Assembly (NCBI GenBank): GCA_019775845.1
Contig: JADQAV010000009.1
Coordinates: 1,240,001-1,304,000 of the forward strand
Direction: 5' to 3'
Length of the DNA stretch: 64,000 nucleotides
DNA from: Myrmaecium sp. VS I D KN 1
Taxonomy: Eukaryota > Ascomycota > Dothideomycetes > Valsariales > Valsariaceae
The translations under genes and the position numbers were made by a program. Of the stretch, positions 24,524 to 35,375 are shown piece by piece (the stretch's first letter is position 1; each line of letters starts with the position of its first letter). The notes beneath the pieces are model-generated. The model saw only the letters and a program-made list of their open reading frames with translations. It had not been told where the DNA came from and ran no database searches.

Positions 24524-27219
24524 CTACCCAAGCAATTCGACGTCCAGACCAATGGCCCTCATGAACAGGTTGACATGGCCCAACCGTGCGCTTGCCATAT
24601 CCGCAGGAAGAGCCTTAGCGACTGCGACGGTTTCCATAACGCGATCTTTGACACCGATGACGAGACGTTGCTGTTGATCGGGCGAAGCCTCCACTCCCAT
24701 GGCCGCAAGGAACTGCCAAACGTAAACGTCCTCGACGTCGTTCACCGAGCCAGGGAAGAGATGTGGAAGGTACGGCTCCACAGCATCGAAAAGGCGGTTA
24801 TAGAGTTGTTGCCAGCTCTCCCACTCTTGTGCAGGAAGGTCAGGAGTACTCTGGCGCAGCAGCTCAGCGCGCGACACAAACATGGTAAGAAGAGACAGGC
24901 CGACTCGCGTGCGGACAACAAGGGGGATATGTGTCTTCGAAAGCGCCAAGTCGAGCAAGCCGTGCATCACAGCAAGGGGCTGCTCGTTGATAGTCATATG
25001 AAGGACGTTCATAACAGTGTGCATGAACAGCTCGATTTCAGCGCGGACGGTGGGAGGAAGAGTGAGCTCATCGGGCCCAGGGACGCCAGCAGCCACAACG
25101 TCGAGGGAGTCGAGCTGAACAACGATAATCGTGACAATAGTAATGCGCTGCTTTTCATCGATATGCCGGAAAATGCGAGGCAAAGCCTTCTTTCCCTTGG
25201 GGTGGGAGAGGATGGCAATGAAAGGATGAGGAGTGCTGTCAGGTGGGTTAGCGGACGTATATATTATGGCAGTGTGGTCGACATACTTAGGGATGATAGG
25301 CTCCATGACTTTCAATTCGTCCCACAGCTTTGCATTCAAGCCGTGCAGCTTCTGCTGCCACTCCATGTGTTGCTGGATCATCATAGGGTCGCTATTTTCG
25401 TTAAGCGGCGGTGGGATCCGACGCTCGTGGTCCTCCAGCTGCATGAGTGTGCTGTATATTTTCTCAATGTCACGCAACGTGGTCTTCCTGTCCGTCGCTG
25501 CTATACCGGGCGCTTTGCTGGGGCGACGTCCGGCCGAGGCAGGTCGTACGTCACCACTCTCCGTCCGCTTGATGTTAAGCAGAGGTTTCGGCGTTTTCGC
25601 GTTGCTAAACGAGATCTTGCCGAGCGATCCCTCTATAACGAGCTGCTTGTTCTTGGGTTTAGCCTTGGCAGCCTCTACGGCGCGTTGCACCTGCTGCTCC
25701 ATACGTTGAATATGGTTGTCAGCGCCGCGATGGTGACGACGCCCAGCACCATACCTTCCGCCAGTTTGAAAGAGGTAAGTCTGGGCAAACTGGTTGGCTG
25801 GCTGCTGTGGGTTCTGCCGGGGCGCCCCTCGAATCTGGGTATAAACCTGATAATAGAAATCTTCTGCCAAGGCGGCATCAGGTCCCTGTTCATCAGCTCC
25901 GCCAGTGGAGGTCACAAGCTGCTGCAGTTGGATGCGCGTGATGAAGTTCTTGTCTTGGGGGGTCATCAAGCCGTTGTCCTTGGACAGCAAGTGGATCTTA
26001 TGGTTACGCTTCGCGCGTTTAGCATCTTCCAAGAGGAAAGCAGCACGCTCTTCGTCCGTGAGGTTGAGCAACTGTTCCGGATGCGTTACCACATGCCCCT
26101 GGAAAGAGGGACCGCGGTTGTGGTTGGCCTGGACACCAGGAGCATGAGGATACTGAGGCTGCGCAATCGGTTGACCATGCCCAGAAAGCCTGTTAGGGTT
26201 TTGCAAGATGTGACGAGGCTGCGACGGAGGCCTTGAGATTTGCGGCTGCGGTACTGTCTGTCGATGCGCAACGGGTTCGGTTGGCGGCTGGCGGGGGCGC
26301 TGCAGGATCTGAGGTTGCTGGTGCATATGCGGTGGCTGAACGCCATGTCCCGACAACTCAGCCTGCGTAGGCTGACGAGGTCCAGATGGAGGAGGCTGCA
26401 TGGGATGTTGCTGCGGACGCTGCATAATATGCGGGGGACCTCCGAACCCAGGCGGAGGAAATCCAGCCTGCGGTCCCTGGGCTGGGAACTGCGGCGCCAT
26501 TTGAGGGATTGAAGGCATCGCATGCATCTGAGTTTCAGGAGCGGGCTGGTGCTGAGGGAAAGCGGGCTGAGGTTGAGGAGGCGGCTGTTTGCGCTGAGCA
26601 CGCATAGATGCCTCAACCTCTTCTAAGCTCATCATTTTCTTCGAGGCGGCTGCAGGCGCTGGACTCTCCTGGCGAGAATATTGAGGTTGCGCTTGTGACT
26701 GGGCGGCGGATTTACCCCAGATTCCTGTGCCCCAGATGCTGGCGTCCGCTTGTAACTTTGGGATATGTTCAGGCTCCTTATACTTCTCGTAACCAGTGCG
26801 CGCAGGTTTTGCGGGCTGCTGCACCGGACTGGCCTTTCGGGGAGGTTGCCTAGCTTGAAAGAGCATCTGCTCTTCCTGCAAAGTCTCCGCGACCTTCGCC
26901 GTCTGGCCGGAGAAGTCAAAGTCCTTGCCAATGGACTGCTGCGTCGCAGGCCCTCCACCGAAAGTATCATCGTTGAAGGCGTCATCGGTCTCGTCGAGCT
27001 GGTCGGCTAGCCCATCGTACGTTTCTTCAAAGTCAATGCTGGACAACAATTAGCGAAGAGAAAGACAGGTCGGATATGGATTACCTACGCATCGTCGTCA
27101 TCGTTCGCGTTTTTGCCGGAGAGTCCGGCGAAGGCGTCTGATGGAGCGGCGAAACCGGGAGCATTGGTGGTATGCCCACGGTCCCGCGGGAGGGTGGTGT
27201 CGAAGCCGAAGAACGACAT
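24524..27219 (-). CDS. pat1: PAT1 decapping activator, P-body scaffold
   Basis: Pat1 links deadenylated mRNAs to the Lsm1-7 ring, Dhh1 and the Dcp1/2 decapping enzyme in cytoplasmic P-bodies. It was once called topoisomerase II-associated protein. Two exons (27089-27219 and 24524-27038) give 881 residues. The first exon encodes MSFFGFDTTLPRDR, the conserved start for binding Dhh1. Residues about 190-390 are rich in Gln and Pro (repeated QPQ, PPP), a low-complexity region expected in a condensate scaffold. The C-terminal half is the helical Pat1 domain, for example DHERRIPPPLNENSDPM and LPRIFRHIDEKQRITIVTII, ending near VMETVAVAKALPADMA. Divergent from the mannosyltransferase gene. Confidence 0.92.
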
Positions 27220-28268
27220 GGCGAGACCGCACTTGACGGCAGCTTTCAGCAAGCTATCTCGTCAAGTTGAAGCCTCACGAGAAGCAATCGACGAGGCGCC
27301 GGGGACGCTGCTAAACAGAAGCAATATGGCTACCACTGCAGGAGGCGGTAAGTCTTTTCGTCATGCCAAACGGCGGGGGTGTGAAGCGCGCATGCGAGAG
27401 GGAGGGACAAGCGCTTACATGGACGGACGTGCAATCCGGAGGATGATAGTCAGGCAAGGACGGAGAGGAACAGGCGTAAGAGCGGAAGAGAAAGTGGTGA
27501 TGGTGACGAAAGGGAGCTCGAAGGGAGCTGAAACACGACCACAAGGGCAAAGGTCGCGATGAGTGGTGATGTTGCTTTCGCTTCCGAAGTGGGGAGGAGT
27601 TGGTCGGTGGGCGACGGCGGCTTGGCCCCCAGCCAGCCAGCTGCCTCCACGGGCCCTTTTTCGGTGCCTTGCAACTTGCCGTGCGTACCTTGCTGCCTCG
27701 TCGCCTGGCGGCCTTGTGGTTCCCCCCCAGTGCCCCCCATGCCCCATGCAAACCTGAGGCTCTCGCATACGACGACCGAATCAAGGGCGATGAATCTGGC
27801 CAGGTCGGTCCCTCAACCACCAGTCCACCACGCCCCCCCGACTTACGACGCCTCTGCTGGGTTTAGGTGATGCCTCTCTTTTCGTATTCATTCCCCCTTC
27901 CTTTCCTTCTCCCCTCCTGAACTTCATCCATCTTGCCTCCTCTCCATCCCACTCGTTCTCTCCTTTCTTTTCTCCCCGTCCGGCGCGACTTCATCCGCGC
28001 GCCCGGGGCCCTCGTCCGTTCCAGAGGTCCCAGTGCCTTGCCTTGCGCCAAATAAATAGCGTTAAGCCTTCCCGCTTGCTGCTGACGACTGCGCGCGCCC
28101 GCCGCACCTGCTGCGTTTACCTCTCCATTTAGCCCCAGACGTACACATTTACCCCTTTGCGACACTTCAATCCTTTCTGGTCTGAAGTATCCGTCCAACT
28201 TCACCGGCACGCTGGCGAAAACCAACTTGTCTGAAAAGAATCCACGTCACCAACCATCTTCCGCAACC
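27220..28268. promoter_or_regulatory. Divergent promoter region, PAT1/mannosyltransferase
   Basis: About 1.05 kb between two start codons facing away from each other. A TATA-like CAAATAAATAG lies at about 28048-28058, some 215 bp before the mannosyltransferase ATG. Long pyrimidine tracts (27.88-27.98 kb) fit a fungal core promoter. Open frames here of 60-169 codons overlap on both strands and look like by-products of GC-rich sequence. Confidence 0.45.
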
Positions 28269-29667
28269 ATGGCGGGAACGCAGCGATACCTGCGTTACAT
28301 TGTGTTTGCTTGCTTGGTAGATCTTCCTCTGTCTCTCCCTGGCTCACTTTCTCGTGTCGCTCGCGTCGTGGGAATGATTAGCAGCTAACAGTCACGGACC
28401 ACAGTGCATCCTCCTCGTCTTCTTCATCACCTCCTCTTCTTCCGTCCCGGCGACGCCATGGCAAGATTTCAAGGGAAGCAAGTCCGACTCGTCGTCCGAG
28501 AAATCGGACAAGTCGACTTCGGATAGCACCGGAAGTACCCCGAACACTGCTGGCGACTTTCCTCCCGCGACAATTCCCGGCGACCGCATGAACGCGACTT
28601 TTGTGACCCTTGCGAGGAACAATGATGTTTGGGAGATCGCGAAATCTATCAGACACGTCGAAGACCGCTTCAACCGCAAGTTCAACTACGACTGGGTGTT
28701 CCTGAACGATGATGACTTTGACGACACGTTTAAGAAGGTCACCACTGCATTGGTGTCCGGCAAGACCAAATACGGCAAGATCCCGAAGGAGCACTGGTCC
28801 TTCCCTGACTGGATCGACCAGGATAAGGCCGCGCGTGTCCGTCAGGAGATGCACGAGAAGAAGATCATCTACGGTGATTCGGTTAGCTACAGGCACATGT
28901 GCCGTTATGAGTCTGGTTTCTTCTTCCGCCACCCGTTGATGCTCGATTACGAGTGGTACTGGCGCGTTGAGCCCAGCATCGAGCTCTTCTGCGATATCAA
29001 CTACGATACCTTCAAGTTCATGGCCGAGAACAAGAAGAAATACAGTTTCGTCCTCAGCTTGTACGAGTATGTGGAGACGATCCCCACACTCTGGGATGCC
29101 GTCAAGAATTTCACCAAGCACCATCCGGAGCATCTCGCGAAGGACAACGGCCTGCAGTTCTTGAGCGATGACGGTGGTGAGACCTACAACCACTGCCACT
29201 TCGTACGTCACCTCGCGACTATCCTTTGACCTACTTTTTGATGCTGACTGTTGATAGTGGTCCAACTTTGAAATCGGAAACCTTAACTGGCTTCGGTCCA
29301 AGGCATACATCGACTACTTTGAGTCTCTCGACCATGCTGGTGGTTTCTTCTACGAGCGCTGGGGTGACGCGCCCGTGCACTCGATCGCCGCGGGTCTGAT
29401 GCTCCAGAAAGACGAAATCCACTTCTTTAACGACATCGGTTACTACCACGTACCGTTCACCCACTGCCCGACCGGCGAGCAATACAGACTCGACCACAAA
29501 TGTCACTGCAAGCCGCAGGACAACTTTGACTGGAATGGATATTCTTGTAAGTGGATCCGATCGCTTGACCCTGTATATCCCCGACTAATATCACCTCCTT
29601 AGGCACGTCGCGCTTCTTCGAGATGAACAACTTGCAGAAACCAGAGGGGTACGAACAAGAGCAATAA
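28269..29667 (+). CDS. Golgi alpha-1,2-mannosyltransferase, GT15 (Kre2/Mnt1 family)
   Basis: Transfers mannose from GDP-mannose to O- and N-linked glycans of cell-wall proteins in the Golgi. Four exons: 28269-28316, 28405-29202, 29258-29546 and 29603-29667; 1200 nt, 399 residues. It is a type II membrane protein: a short cytosolic start [10 protein letters not shown], then one membrane segment ([15 protein letters not shown]) split by intron 1, then a Ser/Thr/Lys stem to about residue 65. The catalytic domain shows [45 protein letters not shown] and a metal/ligand-rich [21 protein letters not shown]. The acidic residue in RVEPSIE corresponds to the conserved active-site Glu region of this family. 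Most similar to Mnt1/Kre2 by motif; several paralogues exist in moulds, so no symbol is given. Confidence 0.92.
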
Positions 29668-30890
29668 GTTAGACGCTTGATTTTCTCTTTTTACCAGGGT
29701 CATTTTCCCCCTTTCTATCTTCTGCCCACCTTTTTTCTCCCCCTTGAACTAGCACCACACCAAAAAAACACTCCTTTCACCCGCATTTCCATCCACGTGT
29801 TACGTGTCGCATGTCATCAAGCCTCGACCTTCCACGAAAACGATAGATTGATGGGGAAGAGAAAGGAGGGAGAGAGAGCAACCAATTCCTACGCCCACCA
29901 CATCAACCATCCAAACAACCAAACCACACCAAACCACAAAGGAAGAAAGCACACATAGAGTTTTTGCTGACTTGTTCTGCTTCTGTGCGCCCGCCCTTCC
30001 CCCCCTTCTGGGCGTGCGCGCTCTTTCCTCCGTTTGCCTTTCTCCTTCCACACAGCGCGCCTCGTACCGCTCGCCAGAACACCGTCCTCATCCTCCAGCT
30101 CATCCTGTTCGTCTTCGTGCTCACGATCGGCATCACGATTTATGTGGCGCGGAAGCGGTATGGATGAGTGGTTTTGGGGGATGGGGGCAAAAGAAAGAGA
30201 GAAGAATCGCAATGCTTGGTTTGGCTTGTTTTTGGGTGATTGGTTTGGGGGGTTTTTGGGATGGGGGATGGGGGATAGGGATTAGGATCTCTCTTTTTGG
30301 TTGCTTTCCTTTCTTTTTACTTTCAGAGAGTGCCATTCTTATCTTCGTTCCTATTTGTTTTTGTTCATTTTTTACTATATGAGATGACCGGGAATGACAA
30401 ATCCGTTGGTTTGGGAGGGTTTCATGCTGTCATATAGTGATTGATAACGCTGTAGTGAGTGATGCCACGGGTATATGAGATGGATATTAGTCCGTGACTT
30501 TTTCTAGGGGGGTTCGTGACGTTGGCACGTCCGACGTGAGAGTAGTACTAGTGATGACCGTGATGAACTTTTTTCGAATTTTCATAGACTGGTCCGCGAC
30601 AGACCCTGCCCCGATCTAAATCTCAAGAACAGAGGACTCCCAGCGTACATAAATAGTATGATACCCATGAGAGAGAAGCAAGGAAAACGCCGTCATCAGA
30701 GTGAGAAGACAAGGAAGGATTTTGCGAGACAGATCCGTCGGAAGCTCACTTCACCCCCACCCACCGACAAGCCCTCAAATCGCCTAGAGAAAACCCCCAC
30801 ATGACGTTAACCGGAGCTTGCAACCGAACAGAGAAAATGACAGACGGAAGATGGGAAAAAAATGGGAAAGAGCAACGACTCGGAAAACCC
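29668..30890. other. Convergent intergenic region with an exon-like segment
   Basis: 1.2 kb between the mannosyltransferase and NMD3 stop codons. Apart from the membrane-segment exon-like stretch listed separately at 30056-30167, it contains T-rich and G-rich simple sequence (30.17-30.36 kb) and no other gene-like frame. Confidence 0.45.
30056..30167 (+). other. Orphan exon-like segment encoding one membrane helix
   Basis: A strong splice acceptor (long pyrimidine run ending CCACACAG at about 30055) is followed by a frame with C-ending codons typical of coding sequence. It encodes RTARQNTVLILQLILFVFV and continues to a basic end, RKRYG, then TGA at 30165-30167. The peptide has one clear hydrophobic helix and a basic C-terminal tail. 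I found no in-frame ATG upstream and no good donor that would supply a first exon, so the gene cannot be completed. It could be the last exon of a small membrane protein, or chance. Confidence 0.3.
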
Positions 30891-32496
30891 TTACTCCTCC
30901 ATCGTCATCTCCTCGAACTCGTCCAAAAGCTGGTCCATGGGGATGGTCACGCCCTCGTCCTCATCGTCCTCGTCGCCGGCGTCGGTGGCCGTCTCCATGG
31001 CCTCGGCCTCGGCGGCGGCCTTCTGGGCCTTGTACAGGGCCATGCCGGCCCGGAGCTCCTCGTCCTCCTCGACGTCGCGGAGGAAGAGCTCGAAGTCGCG
31101 CTCGAGGCGGTCCTGGTCCTGCTTCCGGGGCGCCATCTCGCTCTCCTCCTTGGCCATCCGGCGGAGCTTCCAGGTCCGGCCGCGGCCGGACTTGCGCTTG
31201 CGCGGGTAGGCCTTCTTGACCAGGACCACGTCCGGGATTTGGGAGGCGTAGGCTTTGGACTGCTCGAGCGCCTCGAAGAGCTCGCTGTTGAAGTTGGTGC
31301 CAGCGATGTGGTAGCCCATGACGCTGTCGCCCACGTTCAGCAGGCCGCCCAGGTGCGTCCGCGTGAAGTACTCGGCCCCGTTGCTGCCCATGTCGCTCGC
31401 TCGCGCGACCGTCACCTCGGCGAGCATGTACTTGCCCTTGGTCGCTCCGGTGGGCTCGATGTCCAGCACGATGAACTCGGTGAGCTCGGTCACGTCCGCG
31501 AGGGGAGTGAAGGGTGCCCGCCAGTAGATGTCGGTGCTGATGTCGGCGGTTTGAAGGGTCTGGGGATCGATCAGGTTGATGGAAGTGCCGATGCGGTGGC
31601 ACAGCGCGAGCGGGGCGATGTTGCCGACGGCTTTGGCGAGCTTCACCGGCAGCGCGACCAGGTCGTCTTTACAGATCGGCACGATCTCCACCGAGTAACT
31701 GAACTTGTAGGATTTGGTGCTGGTGTGGATGTCCATGCTGATAAGCTCGCTGGAGGCCTTGGAATTCACCGGAACAACGGACTTGAGGAAATCGACAAAC
31801 TTCTGGGCTTGATTTCTGTGCGCGAAGAAAAAGTCGATGCCGTCGTGGATCTCCTTGATGTTGATAGCATCCCGGTGAGCGGAGTGCTTCAGGATCAGTT
31901 GCTCCAGCCAGAGGAAGGTACGCTTATGAGGCACCTTCTGCCTCACTTGCACGACCGCTCTCCATGTGTTATGCGTGTATGACTTCTGGCAATCCGGGCA
32001 CTGCTGGTAGGCTACAACGTACTCAACCTCGAAGGTCTGCTGAAGGATCGTGCCCTCGAAGGCTTCCTGCTGGATTGTGATCTTGACCTTCACGCGGCGA
32101 GAGTGGGGTTCCGTCCAGATGAAGCTGGCATCGATGATGCGGACCTTCTGAAGACCACGAAGTTTCCTCAAGCAGAGGGCCAGAAGCTCTCTGCTCTCAG
32201 GCTGGGCGACCAGCCACTGGTTTGGGGGCGCTAACCATCTGTCGCAATCTCTGCATGTGTGGAGGGTCGCTTCGCGCTGGATTCCTTCGGAGATGTCGAC
32301 GGTAAGTTTTATGCAGTCGTAGCAAAGAGCGCCGGCGGAAGTAGTCTGAGGTGGGAGGTTAGCTCGCTGGAGGCGTGATCACGGGGAGGATTGTACATAC
32401 TCCATCGATCGGAGCACCACAGTTGCAGCAGAGAATAGTCGCCGCATTCTGCTGCGCCGGCTGGAAAGAAATCTGCTGGTCCAAGTCCATGGACAT
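30891..32496 (-). CDS. nmd3: NMD3, 60S ribosomal subunit export adapter
   Basis: Nmd3 binds the joining face of the pre-60S subunit and recruits the exportin Crm1 for nuclear exit. Two exons, 32401-32496 and 30891-32345, give 516 residues, very near the yeast length. The N-terminal zinc module has four Cys pairs: CCNC at residues 23-26, CYDC at 40-43, then CRDC and CPDC. A nuclear localisation-like basic cluster (KKAYPRKRKSGRGRTWKLRR) lies near residue 400. The C-terminus is acidic with a leucine-rich export-like end (IPMDQLLDEFEEMTM). A second ATG two codons later (MDLDQQ) is possible. It is divergent from ATP25 with 395 bp between starts. Confidence 0.95.
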
Positions 32497-32891
32497 GGCG
32501 GGCAAAGGAAGGACGGACGGGAGGTATATGTGAAGGTTGAGGAGGATGATGGGGTATCTAAGAAAGAGAGAGTGGGAAAGAGGAGTGGCAGGTCGAGAGA
32601 GCGGAAGAGGATATGAGGAAGAAGCTGCCCGGGGGAAGAGTGGCAGTTCACAGTTGAGGCTTTGAAATTATTCGGGAGGGGCAAATGTTCCCTTCCCGCC
32701 AGGCCAGCCCTACGGCAAAAAAAAGTCCGGCCGGGCTGGCTAAAACAGTTCAGGTTCTTCCGCGCCTCCGCAGTGGCGGCGCTTCCTCGGCTGCAGTCCC
32801 GTCCCTGTCAAATGTTGCTCCTCCGTCTCCTCCGCCTCTTCTCCGTCTCAGCCTGCCTCCTCTCCTCTTGGACCACACAGAACGGTGCAGC
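32497..32891. promoter_or_regulatory. Divergent promoter region, NMD3/ATP25
   Basis: Short shared upstream region between two genes for ribosome-related functions. An upstream in-frame ATG for ATP25 occurs at 32685. Co-regulation is possible but is only an inference from spacing. Confidence 0.45.
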
Positions 32892-35120
32892 ATGGCTCTC
32901 ACACGCGTCGTCTCCTCGACGCTGCGGTCCAGTGCATCTCGCATTACCGTGCTTCGGTCTCGCGCCTCGTTGACAGGCTCCGGTCCTCTATTCTTCACAG
33001 CCATCGCACATCGATGTCCACCACAGCAATTGCGGCGAATATTCGTGAGCACTGCTGCCAGCTCTCGGGCATCGCATACCTCAGATGATGCAGCTGATCT
33101 GGAGAACCTGTCCACCGAGGAACTGTTGGACGAACTGGAGGAAGGCAAGATTGCTGAACAGGAGTCTGACGAGGATAACGCTGTTCCCTGGTACTTGGAA
33201 GGAGAAGAGGCGCCTATATCCAGCAACCCCGTAGCCGAGCGACAGCAATTACCAGATCTGCCCGAGCATCCTCCACCGCTTCTGCAGGAGTTTTTGGAGC
33301 ACATTTCGGTCGACCTGGGCCTGGACGATCTTACCTTGTTAGACCTACGCCACCTAGATCCGCCTCCGGCTCTCGGATCAAACCTTCTGATGATCATTGG
33401 GACGGCGCGGAGCGAGAAGCATCTACATGTCTCGGCCGACCGCTTTTGCCGTTGGCTGCGAAGCAATTACAAGCTGAGGCCTCATGCGGCCGGTCTCTTG
33501 GGACGGAACGAGCTGAAGATCAAGTTGAGGAGGAGGGCCAAGCGTCTAAAGCTCCTGGCGACTGCAGGTGCTCACGAGACACATGCTTTGGATGACGGTA
33601 TCAGGACAGGCTGGATCTGTGTGAATATTGGGAAGGTTGCGCCCGCACCGGACGCGCCGAAACGGGCGCTTCCACGGCCGGAGGGCTTCGTGGGTTTTGG
33701 CGGAGACTCTGAGGACGTGACTTTGGTTGTTCAGATGTTCACTGAGGAGAACAGGTTAGAGATTGATTTGGAAGGACTGTGGGGCAAGGCAGCAAAGAGA
33801 GCTGGACAAGAGCCCGAAACTGTTGAGGAGGAGCAAGCTGCCGTAGACGATCAGAAGCGATTGGACGATATCTCCATGGGCAGAATCCCGGCGACATATC
33901 CTTCGCAGCAAGTCCGCGGCATCCACACGCTCACTGGTAGTCGACTGGCAGGTTCCTCCCCGTATTCGCTGGGTCTTCCCCAAATCAAAAGTACGCTATC
34001 ACCTCTCACGACGACTGGCCATAAGGAGCTCGCTAACGCCTACTCTCAGAAACCTTCCCTTGGTAACGATGAATCAATCTCCGGATCCTCGGAAGAAGCC
34101 CGTCTTCGTGCGGATTCCATGGCTCGACTTTTGGCAGAGCTCAAGACCATGGATCGCGACACAGCTATAGAAGCCCTCGGGATCGGGTATGGTGATGATG
34201 AATCCACCCCTTTTCTGCGTGCCTTCTATGAACACGTGTCGCTGTATTCGGAACGAGAACTCCGGGAAGCAGAAGTTTCCCTAGTGTGTCATGCCTGGGA
34301 AATTCGTCATCCTGGCTACTCTCTCGGCCACATTCGAGAAGCGCTGCAAAACGTTCAAACGGATTGCCCGCCTGTTTCTGAATCGATTCTCAAGGAGGCG
34401 TTCAAATCCTCCTTGCGTGATATTCACACCACCACTGAATACCCCACAGCCATGGAGCAAGCCCTCTCCATCCTCGAACTCATGCATTTCAGCGGCTACA
34501 ACGTGTTGCAAGCGGACATCGTAGCCAGCCTCTACACTGCCGCCACCCCAACCGACCCCGATCCCACCGACCCGTCCTCCTCCAACCTCCACGAGCTCGC
34601 CGCCTTCCGTCGCAGCATCCTCCTCGAATACCTCGACAAGCACCTCATCTCCCCCTCCCAGCCAACCTGGCTCACCCTGCTCCACGCCGCCGCCCGCGGC
34701 AACGATACTGACGCCCTGTGGGCGCTCTGGTCCGCCATGGCCCGCCGGCTGTACCCGCGCTCCGAGGACCTCTACGTCGCCTTCCTCAACCACATCGCCG
34801 AGGTCGCCGAACGATCGCCCGGCGCCGCGGCCCGCGAGAGCTGCGCCCGCGCGCTCCGCGTCTGCATCCCGGAGATGAATAACGAGGCGCTGCCCGTGAC
34901 GTTCGACGCCGATCTTGCCCGCGCCGTGCTCGCGGTGTTGCGGCAGCTGCATCCCCTCGTCGGGCTGGAGAGGCCGCTGCAGGTGCCTGAGGAGGCCGAG
35001 CTGGAGAGTGCGCTGACGGATCCAAGGTGGTTTGTCTGGAGACAGAAGTGCATGAGGGCGCTGGGGCTGGAGGATAGGGCGAGCAGTGCTATGATTGGAG
35101 GAGACCCGGTTGCGAAGTAG
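32892..35120 (+). CDS. atp25: ATP25, mitochondrial ATP synthase assembly factor
   Basis: In yeast the N-terminal half of Atp25 helps Atp9 ring assembly and resembles the ribosome silencing factor RsfS; the C-terminal half stabilises ATP9 mRNA. The predicted 742-residue protein starts with a basic, Ser/Arg-rich mitochondrial presequence (MALTRVVSSTLRSSASRI). The RsfS-like domain is near residues 155-260 (LLMIIGTARSEKHLHVSADR, LLGRNELKIKLRRRAKR). The mRNA-stabilising domain covers roughly 400-700. The ATG at 32892 was chosen because it begins the presequence with a good context; an in-frame ATG at 32685 would add 69 Ser/Pro/Leu-rich residues. An intron-like segment at 33991-34049 lies within the frame, but its removal would stop translation after a few codons, so it is read through here. 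Confidence 0.88.
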   Translation: MALTRVVSSTLRSSASRITVLRSRASLTGSGPLFFTAIAHRCPPQQLRRIFVSTAASSRASHTSDDAADLENLSTEELLDELEEGKIAEQESDEDNAVPWYLEGEEAPISSNPVAERQQLPDLPEHPPPLLQEFLEHISVDLGLDDLTLLDLRHLDPPPALGSNLLMIIGTARSEKHLHVSADRFCRWLRSNYKLRPHAAGLLGRNELKIKLRRRAKRLKLLATAGAHETHALDDGIRTGWICVNIGKVAPAPDAPKRALPRPEGFVGFGGDSEDVTLVVQMFTEENRLEIDLEGLWGKAAKRAGQEPETVEEEQAAVDDQKRLDDISMGRIPATYPSQQVRGIHTLTGSRLAGSSPYSLGLPQIKSTLSPLTTTGHKELANAYSQKPSLGNDESISGSSEEARLRADSMARLLAELKTMDRDTAIEALGIGYGDDESTPFLRAFYEHVSLYSERELREAEVSLVCHAWEIRHPGYSLGHIREALQNVQTDCPPVSESILKEAFKSSLRDIHTTTEYPTAMEQALSILELMHFSGYNVLQADIVASLYTAATPTDPDPTDPSSSNLHELAAFRRSILLEYLDKHLISPSQPTWLTLLHAAARGNDTDALWALWSAMARRLYPRSEDLYVAFLNHIAEVAERSPGAAARESCARALRVCIPEMNNEALPVTFDADLARAVLAVLRQLHPLVGLERPLQVPEEAELESALTDPRWFVWRQKCMRALGLEDRASSAMIGGDPVAK

Positions 35121-35375
35121 GCAGTTGGTGATTCTGGGATGATGTTTGGGGTATGGTTACGATGTTAATGATCTTCATGGCTATATATCCCTACCTTGAT
35201 AAGGCTGTGGCAATTGATTATGTTTGTGCAAGCCCTGTTACGGCTATATAAGAGCAAGAAAAGGTCAAGCCCGCCACTGAGTACCCCCTTGTCGATGCCA
35301 AAAGATGATCCAGAAAATACCCCAAACTCCGTCGTGATCGCATGCCGTGCAGCAACCATCGAAGCAAGCTCTTCA
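35121..35375. other. Convergent 3' ends, ATP25/dcl1
   Basis: 255 bp between converging stop codons. A/T-rich and presumably the two 3' UTRs; transcripts could overlap here. No other feature seen. Confidence 0.5.
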
